Of a stretch of 64,000 nt of DNA, positions 33,142-41,892 are shown one piece after another. The translations under genes and the position numbers were made by a program. Origin of the DNA: Hyphomonas sp. Its GTDB lineage: Bacteria; Pseudomonadota; Alphaproteobacteria; Caulobacterales; Hyphomonadaceae. Under the pieces are notes generated by a model that saw only the letters and a program-made list of their open reading frames with translations, was not told the DNA's origin and searched no databases. Location: the NCBI RefSeq assembly GCF_017792385.1, contig NZ_CP051230.1:2728001-2792000 (forward strand). Reading direction: 5' to 3'. How positions within the stretch are numbered: position 1 is the first letter of the stretch; every line of letters begins with the position of its first letter.

Positions 33142-33167
33142 TCCCGGGCCGGCGAACCGGCCCGGGA
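33142..33167 (-). terminator. Strong hairpin between giant curlin and lipoprotein genes
   Basis: TCCCGGGCCGG at 33142-33152 and CCGGCCCGGGA at 33157-33167 form a perfect 11-bp stem with a tetraloop, 10 bp after the curlin stop. The following minus-strand sequence TATTCCATTTCC is only mildly T-rich. It could partially terminate transcription and give more curlin mRNA than lipoprotein mRNA. Confidence 0.55.
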
Positions 33168-33176
33168 CGGCAGGGG

Positions 33177-35261
33177 TTACTGGTTGACCGTGGCCGAGTT
33201 GTAGGACCCGGTCTGGACGATGGAGGCCATGTTGCCGGCGGTCACCGTCTGATTGATCGCCGCGTCGTTGAAGTCACCGCCGCTCTGCGAGATCGTCGCC
33301 ATGTTGTCGTCGGTCGACTGCAGGATCGAGGCAGTGGAGAATTCGCCGCCCGTCTGGGTGATTTCACCGGTATTGTCGTTTCCGCTCTGCGTGATGCTGG
33401 CGGTCAGGTCACGGCCGGAGCTGCTGCCCTGAGTGACCGTTGCGGTGTTGTCGTCCCCGCTCTGATCAATATCGGCATCTCCGCGGCCACCATTCTGGGA
33501 AATGGCGCCCGTGTTTCCATGGCCGGTCTGCAGAATGTAGGAATCATTCGCGAAGCCGCTCTGGTCAATGCTGGCCACGTTGAACGATGCACCACCAATC
33601 TGGTCGATGGCTGCTGTGCTGTTCTTGCCGTCCTGGAAGACGTTGGCTTCGTTGTCAGAGCCGATTTGCGTGACATAGGTGTTCAGGGAGTTGTCGCCCC
33701 ATGCACGGCCGGCCTGGGTAACGTTCGCCAGATTTCCGGAGCCGTCCTGCATGACGTCTGCCATCACATTATTGTCAGTCCGCTGACCGGCGACTTCCGG
33801 CGCGTTGTCATACTGGTCGACATTGGCCGTGTTGCCATCACCATACTGGGTGACAGTGGCGTCGAAATTCTGCGAGCCATCCATGTTGAAGGACTGGGAC
33901 ACGTTGGCCGTGCTGATACCGTCCTGCAGGATCGTGGCGCTGAGGCCGGACTGGCCATTGCCATTCATGAACTGGTCGACATTCGCTGTTGCGCCGCCAT
34001 CCTGCGTGATGCTTGCAGAAATGTCGGTGGAACTGTCACCATTGATGCCCTGATTGACGGCTGCCATCGAACCACCATTCTGCGAGATGTTTGCAGAAAT
34101 GTTGGAAGAATCGTTGCCGACGATGCTCTGGTCCACAATGGCGTTCGAGCCGCCATCCTGCGTGACGTTTGCCGTAACGCCGGTGGCGCCAGCATAGCCG
34201 GTGCCATCCAGAGACTGGGTGACGCTGGAGGTCGAAGCACCGGACTGATTGATCGTGGCAAAGGCGTTGTTGGCCTTGTTTCCCGTTGCCGTCTGGCTGA
34301 CCGTCGATTGGGAGCCACCTTCCTGGGTGACATTGGTGCGCAGCGTGCCGGTGAAGCCGGGCCCGGTGCCTTCCTGCGTGACGGCAGATACGTTGGTGTT
34401 TCCGCTCTGGTTGACGTTGGCAACCTGGTTGAAACCACCGCCGGTATTCGTCTGATCCACCGTGGAGGTGTTGTTGTCACCAGCCTGAATGACCGTTGAT
34501 TCCGGGTCGGCATTCGGAATGTTGATCGAGCCATTCGGGGAATCATCCGTCTGCGTGATCACAGACGAGTTGCTGTTGCCTGTCTGGTCGTTGTCGGCAT
34601 AGGCGCCGATGGCGTTCTGGGTGACAGTGGAGTCGTTGTCGTTACCGATCTGGTCAACGGTCGAATTGTTGTCGCTGCCGGTCTGCGTCACGGAAGCCGC
34701 GTTGGCATCACCGAGCTGGGCAATCGTCGTATTGTCGCCTGTGCCGTCCTGGGCGACGACTGCGCTGTTGTCGTTGCCTTCCTGGCTGACCGTGGCGGAT
34801 TCGCCAGCAGTATTGTCGCTGAGTCCTTGTGCGACGGTCACGCTGTTGCCCTGGCCACCAACCTGGTCCACCGAAGCCGTTTGCGCGAGCGAACCGGCGG
34901 TGTTCTGGTCGATGTCAACCGAATTCGGGGCGGCCCCGGCAGCGGTATCAGCGGTCTGGGTCACGATTGCAGAGTTGCCAACCGAAGCGCCGGTGGCGCT
35001 GGTCTGGTCAATGTCGGCCGTATTGGTCGCGATGTTGTAGACTTGGGAGCCGGGAGGTGTGTGCTTCTGGGTGATGGACGCCGAGTTTTCGTCGCCCGTC
35101 TGGTCGATATAGCCCTCGTTTTCGAGACCTTCGGTCTGATCAATGTCAGCATTGTTTGAAACGCCGCTCTGGTTGATGAGCGCCTCTGATTCGTCTGCGA
35201 AGGCAGGTCCCCCGAAGCAGAGTGCCGCGATGGCGGCGGTGGCGAGAAGTTTCGTGCGCAT
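33177..35261 (-). CDS. Very long curlin-repeat (CsgA/CsgB-like) protein
   Basis: The 694-residue secreted protein has a signal peptide (RTKLLATAAIAALCFGGPAFA) and then curlin-type repeats almost to its end. Units follow the pattern Q-x-G-x2-N-x-A-x3-Q (for example QTGSDNNSTVDQIGNDNDSTVTQ in two units), each forming one rung of a cross-beta solenoid. E. coli CsgA has five repeats in about 150 residues. This one has roughly thirty or more. It should be exported through CsgG and assemble into amyloid fibre. ATG at 35261 has AAGGAG seven bases upstream. A longer in-frame start is not supported. Confidence 0.9.
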   Translation of the reverse strand: MRTKLLATAAIAALCFGGPAFADESEALINQSGVSNNADIDQTEGLENEGYIDQTGDENSASITQKHTPPGSQVYNIATNTADIDQTSATGASVGNSAIVTQTADTAAGAAPNSVDIDQNTAGSLAQTASVDQVGGQGNSVTVAQGLSDNTAGESATVSQEGNDNSAVVAQDGTGDNTTIAQLGDANAASVTQTGSDNNSTVDQIGNDNDSTVTQNAIGAYADNDQTGNSNSSVITQTDDSPNGSINIPNADPESTVIQAGDNNTSTVDQTNTGGGFNQVANVNQSGNTNVSAVTQEGTGPGFTGTLRTNVTQEGGSQSTVSQTATGNKANNAFATINQSGASTSSVTQSLDGTGYAGATGVTANVTQDGGSNAIVDQSIVGNDSSNISANISQNGGSMAAVNQGINGDSSTDISASITQDGGATANVDQFMNGNGQSGLSATILQDGISTANVSQSFNMDGSQNFDATVTQYGDGNTANVDQYDNAPEVAGQRTDNNVMADVMQDGSGNLANVTQAGRAWGDNSLNTYVTQIGSDNEANVFQDGKNSTAAIDQIGGASFNVASIDQSGFANDSYILQTGHGNTGAISQNGGRGDADIDQSGDDNTATVTQGSSSGRDLTASITQSGNDNTGEITQTGGEFSTASILQSTDDNMATISQSGGDFNDAAINQTVTAGNMASIVQTGSYNSATVNQ

Positions 35262-35292
35262 GAGATGTCTCCTTGTCATTGCACATTTCGCA

Positions 35293-35312
35293 CTGATCCG
35301 TTCTCGGATCAG
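35293..35312 (-). promoter_or_regulatory. Intercistronic hairpin before the giant curlin gene
   Basis: CTGATCCG at 35293-35300 and CGGATCAG at 35305-35312 form an 8-bp stem with a TTCT loop, about 30 bases upstream of the giant curlin start and between two curlin genes. It may adjust relative expression by partial termination or RNA processing. Confidence 0.4.
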
Positions 35313-35418
35313 CTTGTTCAAAGGCCATTCTGGAAGCTGAGTGCGTCCCCCCGATGGCTTCTGCCACGCCCCGCTGTTGTGCAGCTGGAGGCATGTTTGG
35401 TTTCAGACCGGGCGCGCA

Positions 35419-36225
35419 TCAGTATGCACCTTGCGTCACTGTGATGGTGCCGCAGCCCGAGGCGACGACACATCCGGTCTGGTTGATTGTGTATTCCAGC
35501 GCATCGCCGGTCTGGACGAGCAGGGCGGACAAGCCTTCGCCGTCCTGGTAGATCCTGCCTTGGTTGTTGTTTCCGTCCTGCTCGATTGACGCGGTGTTTC
35601 CGGCGCCGGTCTGCTCGATCAGTGCGTCATTGTCGTTTCCGGTTTGCGCGATGGAGGCGACATTGCCGCCTTCCATCAGATCGCCCGGCGAGACGGTCTG
35701 ATAGATGGCGGCGGTGTTGCCGTATCCCTGCTGTGTGAGTGAGGCGGAATTGTAGTAGAGTTCGCCGAAATCATTCGTCTGCTGGATCAGGGCGTCGTTT
35801 GAGTCGCCTTCTATAGTAAGGGTCGCATCGTTGCGGCCCGCAGGCTGTCCGCCCACGGGGGAGGAATGCTGACGAATCGAAAAGTTGTTCGCGTCGCCCG
35901 TCACGGACACGGTTGCTGCAGCATTGTCTCCGGTCTGGGAGATCGTGTTGGCCCGGTTCATCTGGCCCTGAACATAAGCGTCCACCACCAGGTTGCGCCC
36001 CGATTGGGTGACTTCCAACGTGTTGTTGCGTTGTGATTCGGCCTGCCGCGCGCGCTCGAGAATATCGGAAATCTGTTCAATATTAGCGAATGAGCCCGTG
36101 TCGGCCCCGGCGGGCAGGGCCAGGCCCAGCAAGATGGACAGGACGCCGAATGATTTGCGCGTCGAGTGTCTGCGCGCTTCCTCAGCAGGCCTACGTGCAG
36201 ATGCGATTGCAATATGTGGCAACAT
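35419..36225 (-). CDS. Curlin-repeat protein, shorter paralogue
   Basis: The 268-residue protein has a signal peptide (cleavage near PAGA, about residue 41), then a non-repetitive stretch and curlin-type repeats (IAQTGNDNDALIEQTGAGN and similar). It ends with a cysteine-containing unit (TGCVVASGCGTITVTQGAY). The C-terminal Cys pair and lower repeat number suggest a minor fibre component or nucleator, as CsgB is to CsgA. That role is inferred. ATG at 36225 has GGAG upstream. It precedes the giant curlin gene on the same strand. Confidence 0.85.
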   Translation of the reverse strand: MLPHIAIASARRPAEEARRHSTRKSFGVLSILLGLALPAGADTGSFANIEQISDILERARQAESQRNNTLEVTQSGRNLVVDAYVQGQMNRANTISQTGDNAAATVSVTGDANNFSIRQHSSPVGGQPAGRNDATLTIEGDSNDALIQQTNDFGELYYNSASLTQQGYGNTAAIYQTVSPGDLMEGGNVASIAQTGNDNDALIEQTGAGNTASIEQDGNNNQGRIYQDGEGLSALLVQTGDALEYTINQTGCVVASGCGTITVTQGAY

Positions 36226-36277
36226 AAAGTGCCGCTCCCGAGTTGCTTGCCTCAACGTGAGGCAGTATTGGTCGGGA

Positions 36278-36297
36278 GATCCGCCAATTGGCAGATC
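36278..36297. promoter_or_regulatory. 20-bp palindrome upstream of the curlin genes
   Basis: GATCCGCCAATTGGCAGATC is a palindrome with one mismatched pair, 53-72 bases upstream of the shorter curlin gene. LuxR-type regulators bind operators of this size and symmetry, and one is encoded at 38922-40058. A second inverted repeat, GCCTCA-ACG-TGAGGC, lies at 36249-36263. The rest of the 36226-36423 gap has no gene. Confidence 0.45.
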
Positions 36298-36423
36298 CCC
36301 GGGGAGAGACCGGTCCGAGCGCCAACTTGAAGTCGGCCTCTCCCCACCCTGTTTGCGGCTTGCGCCGCGCGATCATGTCTTTGCCTGGTCCCCTTGCGGA
36401 GGCAGGATCAAGGTTGCATCAGC

Positions 36424-37368
36424 TCAACTTGCGTCATTGACCTCCCAGTTTTCGCCCATTTCCAGTAATTCCTTCGGCACGCCTTTCAGGGCGTCTTTCG
36501 GGAACTCTGTGCGGTATTTCTGATCGTAGAAGTCGACCGCCGTCTTGCCGAGTTCGGGGTCCTCGAAATTCCAGAGTCCCGACTTTACACCTTCTACAAT
36601 AAGTCCGTAAACGGCTTTTTCGAGCGCCTGTCGGACGGCGACGTGACGCGGCTGGTTGAGGGTGATGCCGGCCTCGGCTTCGAGAAGTTCCCGATAGGCG
36701 ACATATTTGAAGGCGTTGGCCTGCCAGGCGACGGAAGCCACGCGTTGTTCGGTCGTCACCGAAATCAGGACTTCGCCTGTCTTGACGCTGACAGCCCGGA
36801 GATACACCGAGACGGCATCCTCCCGGTACTGCGTGTTCGCGCCAATACCCAGATAACGTGCGCCGGCCCCACCCGTTTGCGTATTCGTATCGTAGCCCGT
36901 GATGGCCCCCTCTATCAGGATGCCTGCGAAAAGCAGCGCAGGAAGGGCTACGGAATCCTTTGCCGATTCCCCCAGATAGCGCTGACGCATTTCCAGGATG
37001 ATCTGGCGTTCCTTGAGCAAATTGTCCAGTTTTTCCCGCTCGATCACCTTGAACCAGCTGCCATCGCCTGCATCCTGCAGGGCCTTTATCAGAATGGGTG
37101 TCGCCCCCTGGGTCACAGCCCGTGACAGGGTCTGGACGGAATCGCTCGGCTTGAACGCGCCGGTCTCGTCGGCAACGCCGTACACGGCGACCGGGATCTG
37201 CTCTGACGGCTCTGGCAGCCAGATCAGCGCATATTCGGTCTGCGTCCGCGGATTCACGGTCGGTTCCGCCATGTCCATCGACGCCTTTGGCGGAGTGCCG
37301 CACGCGGCGAGCAGCAGTGTCAGTACAGGCGTTGCCAGCCAACGCTTGAGGCCAGATTGTCCCCACAT
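36424..37368 (-). CDS. csgG: Curli secretion channel CsgG
   Basis: CsgG forms the nonameric outer-membrane pore for curlin subunits. The 314-residue lipoprotein has lipobox LLAAC (about Cys21). Family blocks include QTLSRAVTQGATPILIKALQDAGDGSWFKVIERE split across about 75-110, the constriction-loop region, LFAGILIEGAITGYDTNTQTGGAGARYLGIG (about 140-170) and the DAVSVYLRAVSVKTGEVL strand. It lies 28 bp after csgF. ATG at 37368 places the signal peptide correctly. A longer start does not. Confidence 0.95.
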   Translation of the reverse strand: MWGQSGLKRWLATPVLTLLLAACGTPPKASMDMAEPTVNPRTQTEYALIWLPEPSEQIPVAVYGVADETGAFKPSDSVQTLSRAVTQGATPILIKALQDAGDGSWFKVIEREKLDNLLKERQIILEMRQRYLGESAKDSVALPALLFAGILIEGAITGYDTNTQTGGAGARYLGIGANTQYREDAVSVYLRAVSVKTGEVLISVTTEQRVASVAWQANAFKYVAYRELLEAEAGITLNQPRHVAVRQALEKAVYGLIVEGVKSGLWNFEDPELGKTAVDFYDQKYRTEFPKDALKGVPKELLEMGENWEVNDAS

Positions 37369-37396
37369 ACAGTGTGTGTCCCCTACAAAATTCCGG

Positions 37397-37840
37397 TTAG
37401 CCGCCGGTGGTGAAAATCGGCACCACGACTTCCGTCGTCGTCCCTGTGGTTGCGTCAAAAATAGTCAAAGTGATCGAATCGAGACCCCTCACGAATTCGA
37501 CCGTCTGGTCCCCGAAGACGACCCGTCCATAATCTTGCGGGTCTTCACCGAAAATGGCATTGGCAACTTCGGAAGCGAGACCGGACAGAAGGCGGCTTTG
37601 CAATTGCCGGATGAACAGGTCAGCCTGCGGATCACCGCTGCTGCTGGCAGACGGTGCTTCGGTATCATCCTGGGCGTTTGCAATGCCGAGAAGATGGGCG
37701 GAATTGAACGGGTTGCCGCCGAACGACGGATTGACCGGTGTGTAGACGAGTTCCTGAGCGGTGGCGCTGCCGGCTAGGGCGAGTGCGACAATGCCGGCGC
37801 ACGCTCCGGTACGGATCATCCTGATTGGGTGACTAGTCAT
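37397..37840 (-). CDS. csgF: Curli assembly factor CsgF
   Basis: CsgF binds the CsgG pore from the outside and promotes fibre nucleation at the cell surface. The 147-residue secreted protein has a signal peptide and, right after it, the CsgF hallmark LVYTPVNPSFGGNPFNSAHLL, split here as VYTPVNPSFGG and NPFNSAHLLGIANAQ. The C-terminal half forms a beta-rich neck. ATG at 37840 has AGGAA upstream and overlaps the end of the preceding gene by 8 bp. Confidence 0.95.
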   Translation of the reverse strand: MTSHPIRMIRTGACAGIVALALAGSATAQELVYTPVNPSFGGNPFNSAHLLGIANAQDDTEAPSASSSGDPQADLFIRQLQSRLLSGLASEVANAIFGEDPQDYGRVVFGDQTVEFVRGLDSITLTIFDATTGTTTEVVVPIFTTGG

Positions 37841-38759
37841 TTCCTGTTCCTTTCCAACGCACGCCGTCCACCATGAGGCGGCCCGCGCGTCGCAGATCGA
37901 CATGTGCAAGTGTGATGCCTTTTGACACCTTGGCCTGGGAGGCACCCGCAAGAGACATGCGGGCATCAGATGCGGTGCCAGCCATCTGAAGCATGGCGGT
38001 CCCGTCGAGCTCGGCGGTAATGTCCGTAAGCGTCACGGAGTCGAGCGTGATGCGGCTGGTTCCCGACTGGTAGATCTCAGCCGTGCCGGTGACATGTTCG
38101 CTCATCAGGCGGGACGTGCGGCCGAGGCAGGCATGCAGGCGGTTGCGCACCTCGCTGATGCGAATGTGCCCGCCATGGCTGGCGTCTATTTCGGCGATCT
38201 CTGCGCCTGACATTTCCAGGGCGGAGGCACCGGTTGTTGTAAGCCGGAACGTGTCGCTGACATTGCCGGCGACGATGCGGCTGCACCCGCCGGCCATGAT
38301 TTCCAGATTGCCAGTGTCGGAGATGTCGGCATCACCGGCGCGCATCGAAATGCGGACATTGGCGGAGGCTGGCGCGGAAATCACCACACTGGGAAAGTCG
38401 CCGATCGGATGCATGTCGCCATTGTCGAACGCGATGCTGAGCGTGCCATTGGTGCGCGCACAATTCATGGCGAGGGAAGCAGGGGCCCCGCGAACCGAAA
38501 CGCCGCCCTCTTCATCGGTGCTGACGGTGAGTGTTCCGAGTGCGCCGACACCGTCTTCGACGGAGATGATTTCGATCTTGTCCTCGGTGTTCGGGATGAT
38601 CCGAAGCGTGCCGACATAATCTTCAATATCCAGCGTCATCGCATCATGCCCCGTGGACGGGTGTCCCGCTGATGCGCTGGCCGGCACAAGAAATGCGATC
38701 ACAAGGCCAACTGCCGCATACGATGCCGCCCGTGGCTTACCTGATTTTGTCGCACGCAT
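37833..38759 (-). CDS. Secreted GIN/DUF2807-like beta-helix protein in the curli operon
   Basis: The 308-residue protein has a signal peptide ending near SASAG (about residue 31). A repetitive beta-rich body follows (DISDTGNLEIMAGG, SGAEIAEIDASHGGHIRISEV, TGTAEIYQSGTSRITLDS), of the kind seen in GIN or DUF2807 head domains. It overlaps csgF by 8 bp, so it is translationally coupled. It may be a periplasmic or surface accessory for curlin handling. No canonical csgE, csgH or csgC is visible, and this may take such a place, by inference only. Confidence 0.7.
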   Translation of the reverse strand: MRATKSGKPRAASYAAVGLVIAFLVPASASAGHPSTGHDAMTLDIEDYVGTLRIIPNTEDKIEIISVEDGVGALGTLTVSTDEEGGVSVRGAPASLAMNCARTNGTLSIAFDNGDMHPIGDFPSVVISAPASANVRISMRAGDADISDTGNLEIMAGGCSRIVAGNVSDTFRLTTTGASALEMSGAEIAEIDASHGGHIRISEVRNRLHACLGRTSRLMSEHVTGTAEIYQSGTSRITLDSVTLTDITAELDGTAMLQMAGTASDARMSLAGASQAKVSKGITLAHVDLRRAGRLMVDGVRWKGTGND

Positions 38760-38921
38760 TCTGCCCTGCCAATCTTACAGCAACAGCTCACCGAATTTGG
38801 CCGGATGTTGCGGGCGTGTCCCCATTCCCGGCTCGCGTTCAGCGAACGTTTCACCCTTTGTGAGTGCTAACGAAACATTAAGAAAATGGGCTGTCATCCC
38901 CCAAACGAGGGAAGGGTCAAT

Positions 38922-40058
38922 TTATCCGTAAAGTTTATCGCTTGCAGACGTTTGCACGGGCACGGACATACCGGAATCGAACGCAAAACGTGACGATTTT
39001 ATCACAATCTCGGCCTGACGATTGACCGCCATTTTCAGCATGATCGACTTGAGAAGTGTCTTGACCGTGCTGGTGGCGACAGCCCGGGCGGTGGCGATTT
39101 CCGCCACGGTCTGTCCGGCATAGAGCCGCTCGCAGACATCGCATTCTGCTGCGGTCAGGGAGTAGGTCTGGCGCAACAGGTTCCGGTCCAGGGATTTCAC
39201 GGAGGTGAGCTTGTCGATGAACAGGACCGCATGGCCGGAGCGGGCGCCGAAATGACCGACGGGCGGGACGGGCGACACCGAACAGATATAGGTGCATTCC
39301 GGACGCAGGCGCGCAAAGGAGAAGCGTCCGCCAATGGCGTTGCTCTTGCCGCGCAGGGTGAGGGCCAGATTGCGATTGCTCTCGTCGGACAGGAGGTCCA
39401 GGCGGCCGAGCCCGTCTGTGCGGATCACGCCGGCCGCGAGCAGTTTCTCGAACTGATCGGACTGGCGGATGATGGTGCCGGATTTGTGCAGGATGGCGAC
39501 GCTGGCCTGGCTGCCGAACATGTCCAAGAGGGAAGATTCCTGCCGGCTCACAATGCGGCCTGCCAGATCCGTGACCGGGATGGCGACGCGGACCAGGTCT
39601 GCAAAGCGGGAAATGGCATCGTCCGAAAACGGACCATCGGCGCGCGGGCGGGCGATGGCCAAGGCCACAACGGTCGAGTCATTGCTGGCCAGCACCGTGC
39701 CGGCGAACTGGCCGACCCCGGCCGGGATCAGGAGTTCCTGATAGGCGGCATTGGTGGCGACCGTATCTTCATCGGCCACTTCATGGTCGCGAACGATTCG
39801 GCCGATTTCGCGTGAGGCGAGAATCCGGGTGCGCGGATTGACGGCAAGATAGTCCTGCTCATTTTCGAAGAGGTGGCGGTCCAGCGTGCCTTCGACCGCG
39901 GAATCGAGGATGAAAGTGGCGTCACTGACCGAGATGAGTTGTGCCGTGTCCGCACCACAATGCGCGTTTACCAGCTGGAGTGCCTTGGGCAGGACATCAC
40001 TGTCGCACAAGCCTTCGAGGAGCAATTCCTTGAAAGTATCGAGGGTATGAATGCTCAT
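38922..40058 (-). CDS. LuxR-family transcriptional regulator
   Basis: The 378-residue protein has an N-terminal sensory region (about 1-300, possibly GAF/PAS-like halves) and a C-terminal LuxR helix-turn-helix: SLTAAECDVCERLYAGQTVAEIA, then VATSTVKTLLKSIMLK (about 305-365). ATG at 40058 is preferred over one at 40094 because a GGA-type site is closer. It lies 162 bp upstream of the curli genes on the same strand. By analogy with CsgD, also LuxR-type, it probably controls curli. The 40059-40331 stretch holds its promoter and no gene. Confidence 0.88.
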   Translation of the reverse strand: MSIHTLDTFKELLLEGLCDSDVLPKALQLVNAHCGADTAQLISVSDATFILDSAVEGTLDRHLFENEQDYLAVNPRTRILASREIGRIVRDHEVADEDTVATNAAYQELLIPAGVGQFAGTVLASNDSTVVALAIARPRADGPFSDDAISRFADLVRVAIPVTDLAGRIVSRQESSLLDMFGSQASVAILHKSGTIIRQSDQFEKLLAAGVIRTDGLGRLDLLSDESNRNLALTLRGKSNAIGGRFSFARLRPECTYICSVSPVPPVGHFGARSGHAVLFIDKLTSVKSLDRNLLRQTYSLTAAECDVCERLYAGQTVAEIATARAVATSTVKTLLKSIMLKMAVNRQAEIVIKSSRFAFDSGMSVPVQTSASDKLYG

Positions 40059-40331
40059 ATATTCCAATCTACGCGCCAAGTTTGGCAGCAACATATAGCT
40101 AGCGGTTACTTAACGTTGCAAGCATATTCTTGGTAGATGCACTGTGACGCAGATCACGGCGCCGGGCATCTGATCGCGCCTTGTTGCAGCGTCTCAGCCG
40201 GTCTGCCCCTTTCTGTCCACATTGCGGGGTTAAGCGACGGGCAGGGTCGCAGAAAGCCGGGCACAGGTGTGAAGATCGCGTGACAAGCGCGTTAACACAT
40301 TTTAGGTTGCCTGATTGGGGAATATGGGTTG

Positions 40332-40856
40332 ATGACGAGAATAGCCGCGAAACCGGAATCAGAGACCTCGCCGATGGAAGATGTCGTGCGAGTCATCGGA
40401 CATGTAAAGTGGTTCGACAGCGCGAAGGGCTACGGCTTCATCGTGGCGGAGTCGATGTCGGACCCCGGCCTGACCGGGGATGTGATGCTGCATGTGACCT
40501 GCCTGCGCGGCTATGGGGAATCCCATGCCGATGAAGGCGCGCGCATCGTGTGCGACGCCGTGAAAAGTGACCGGGGCTGGCAGACCGCCAACATCATCGA
40601 AATGGAGCGTCCGCGGGCCACCGTGGCCAAGGAGCAGGGCGTCGAGCGCGAATACGAGCGGGTCACGCTGAAATGGTTCAATCGCACGCGCGGCTATGGC
40701 TTCGTCCAGCGCCAGAATGACGAGACGGACATCTTCGTCCATGCCGTCGTGCTGCGGAAAGCCGGGCTGGAGGATGTCGAGCCGGGCACCGTTCTGGAGG
40801 CCTGCATCGAGACCGGTGCCAAGGGCGAACATGTCAGTCACATCAAACACGACTAG
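40332..40856 (+). CDS. Double cold-shock-domain protein
   Basis: The 174-residue protein contains two cold-shock domains. The first has VKWFDSAKGYGFIV (about residues 25-38) and the second LKWFNRTRGYGFVQ with DIFVHA (about 113-137), both with the RNP-type aromatic motifs that bind single-stranded nucleic acid. The tandem form is typical of Caulobacterales and Rhizobiales and acts as an RNA chaperone in cold or stationary phase. ATG at 40332 is used. Met at 40374 is an alternative. Confidence 0.93.
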   Translation: MTRIAAKPESETSPMEDVVRVIGHVKWFDSAKGYGFIVAESMSDPGLTGDVMLHVTCLRGYGESHADEGARIVCDAVKSDRGWQTANIIEMERPRATVAKEQGVEREYERVTLKWFNRTRGYGFVQRQNDETDIFVHAVVLRKAGLEDVEPGTVLEACIETGAKGEHVSHIKHD

Positions 40857-40908
40857 ACGACAGCCATGACCGCTTGCCGCGACCCGGGCAGCCGTCTAAA
40901 CACGACGC

Positions 40909-41364
40909 ATGCTTCGTTCCATTGTTCTCGCGCTTGCGTCCCTCATCGTGTTCCTGCCTGCGGCGTTCGCCCAGTTGGAGACCGGCCCGCTCACCGTGAC
41001 GTCCGGTGACACCGAACACCGTTTCACTGTCGAACTGGCGAACGATCCCGAAGAGGTCCAGACCGGGCTGATGAACCGGGAAGAGCTTGGTCCCGACGCC
41101 GGCATGCTGTTCGATTTCGGACAGCCGCGCGAAGCCAATATGTGGATGAAGAACACGCTGATCCCGCTGGACATGCTGTTCATCGACACCGATGGCGAAG
41201 TGCTGGCGATTGCCCGGGACGCCGTGCCGGGATCGCTGCGCCGGATCAATCCGGGGTTCCCGGTCAAGGCTGTGCTGGAACTGGCCGGTGGCCGGGCCGA
41301 GGAGCTGGGCATCGAGCCGGGCGACACCGTCCATCACGAGATTTTCGGGAACCTGGGTGAGTGA
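40909..41364 (+). CDS. Exported DUF192 protein
   Basis: The 151-residue protein has a signal peptide (cleaved after AFA, about residue 21) and a full DUF192 domain with its conserved blocks GLMNREELGPDAGMLFDF and MWMKNTLIPLDMLFID, then GDTV near the end. DUF192 proteins are small secreted proteins of unknown biochemical role. It overlaps the following thioesterase gene by 8 bp. Confidence 0.92.
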   Translation: MLRSIVLALASLIVFLPAAFAQLETGPLTVTSGDTEHRFTVELANDPEEVQTGLMNREELGPDAGMLFDFGQPREANMWMKNTLIPLDMLFIDTDGEVLAIARDAVPGSLRRINPGFPVKAVLELAGGRAEELGIEPGDTVHHEIFGNLGE

Positions 41365-41788
41365 CGCGGCCGGTCCGCTGACACAACCGCCGCCGGGATT
41401 TGCACCAACGCCGTCCCGCGGAAAATTCACGCTGCACAATGGTCCGACCTATCGCGCCACGGCGTCCGGCGATTTGCGCACGGGCATGTGGGTGCTGGAC
41501 CGTCACTGCAACGGCATGGGCTTCCTGCATGGCGGCATGATCTGCGCCTTTTCCGACAGTGCCCTGGCCTGGGCGGTCTGGTCCGAGACCGGAAAGATGT
41601 CTCTGACTCTCAAGCTGACCACCGAGTTCATGGACATTGTCCGGGAGGGCAGCTGGCTGGAAGCGCACCCGCATGTTACGCTGGTTGATGGAGACCTTGT
41701 CCATGTAACCGCGAACCTGGTGAAGGATGATGGGGGCATTGCTGCACGCGCCGACGCCATATTCAGGACCCTGCGACGGAAGGCCTGA
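41357..41788 (+). CDS. Hotdog-fold thioesterase, PaaI type
   Basis: The 143-residue protein carries the PaaI-like hotdog signature NGMGFLHGGMICAFSDSALAWAV around residues 50-70, with the HGGM motif, and LTTEFMDIVREGSWLEA after it. Such enzymes hydrolyse acyl- or aryl-CoA esters. The start is GTG at 41357, inside the end of the DUF192 gene. Upstream frame extension is an overlap shadow. Substrate unknown. Confidence 0.87.
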   Translation: MSDAAGPLTQPPPGFAPTPSRGKFTLHNGPTYRATASGDLRTGMWVLDRHCNGMGFLHGGMICAFSDSALAWAVWSETGKMSLTLKLTTEFMDIVREGSWLEAHPHVTLVDGDLVHVTANLVKDDGGIAARADAIFRTLRRKA

Positions 41789-41892
41789 CCGATTGACGCG
41801 CCTGCGTCACACGGGCGCGCGTCAGACCGTACGCTTTAATTTTTGCGCGAAGCATTTTAGGAAAGACGCATATACAATCCGGAGCAGGTCTC

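Noticed and set aside
33519..34499. Long plus-strand open frame (326 codons) antisense to the giant curlin gene
   Set aside because: It mirrors the repetitive curlin codons. It has no ribosome site and no family signature.
33177..35261. Repeat array that might suggest CRISPR
   Set aside because: Units are in-frame curlin codons with no spacer/repeat alternation and there are no cas genes.
38859..38872. GAGTGCTAA-like half of a CIRCE site upstream of the curli cluster
   Set aside because: The partner arm nine bases away does not match TTAGCACTC, so it is a chance half site.
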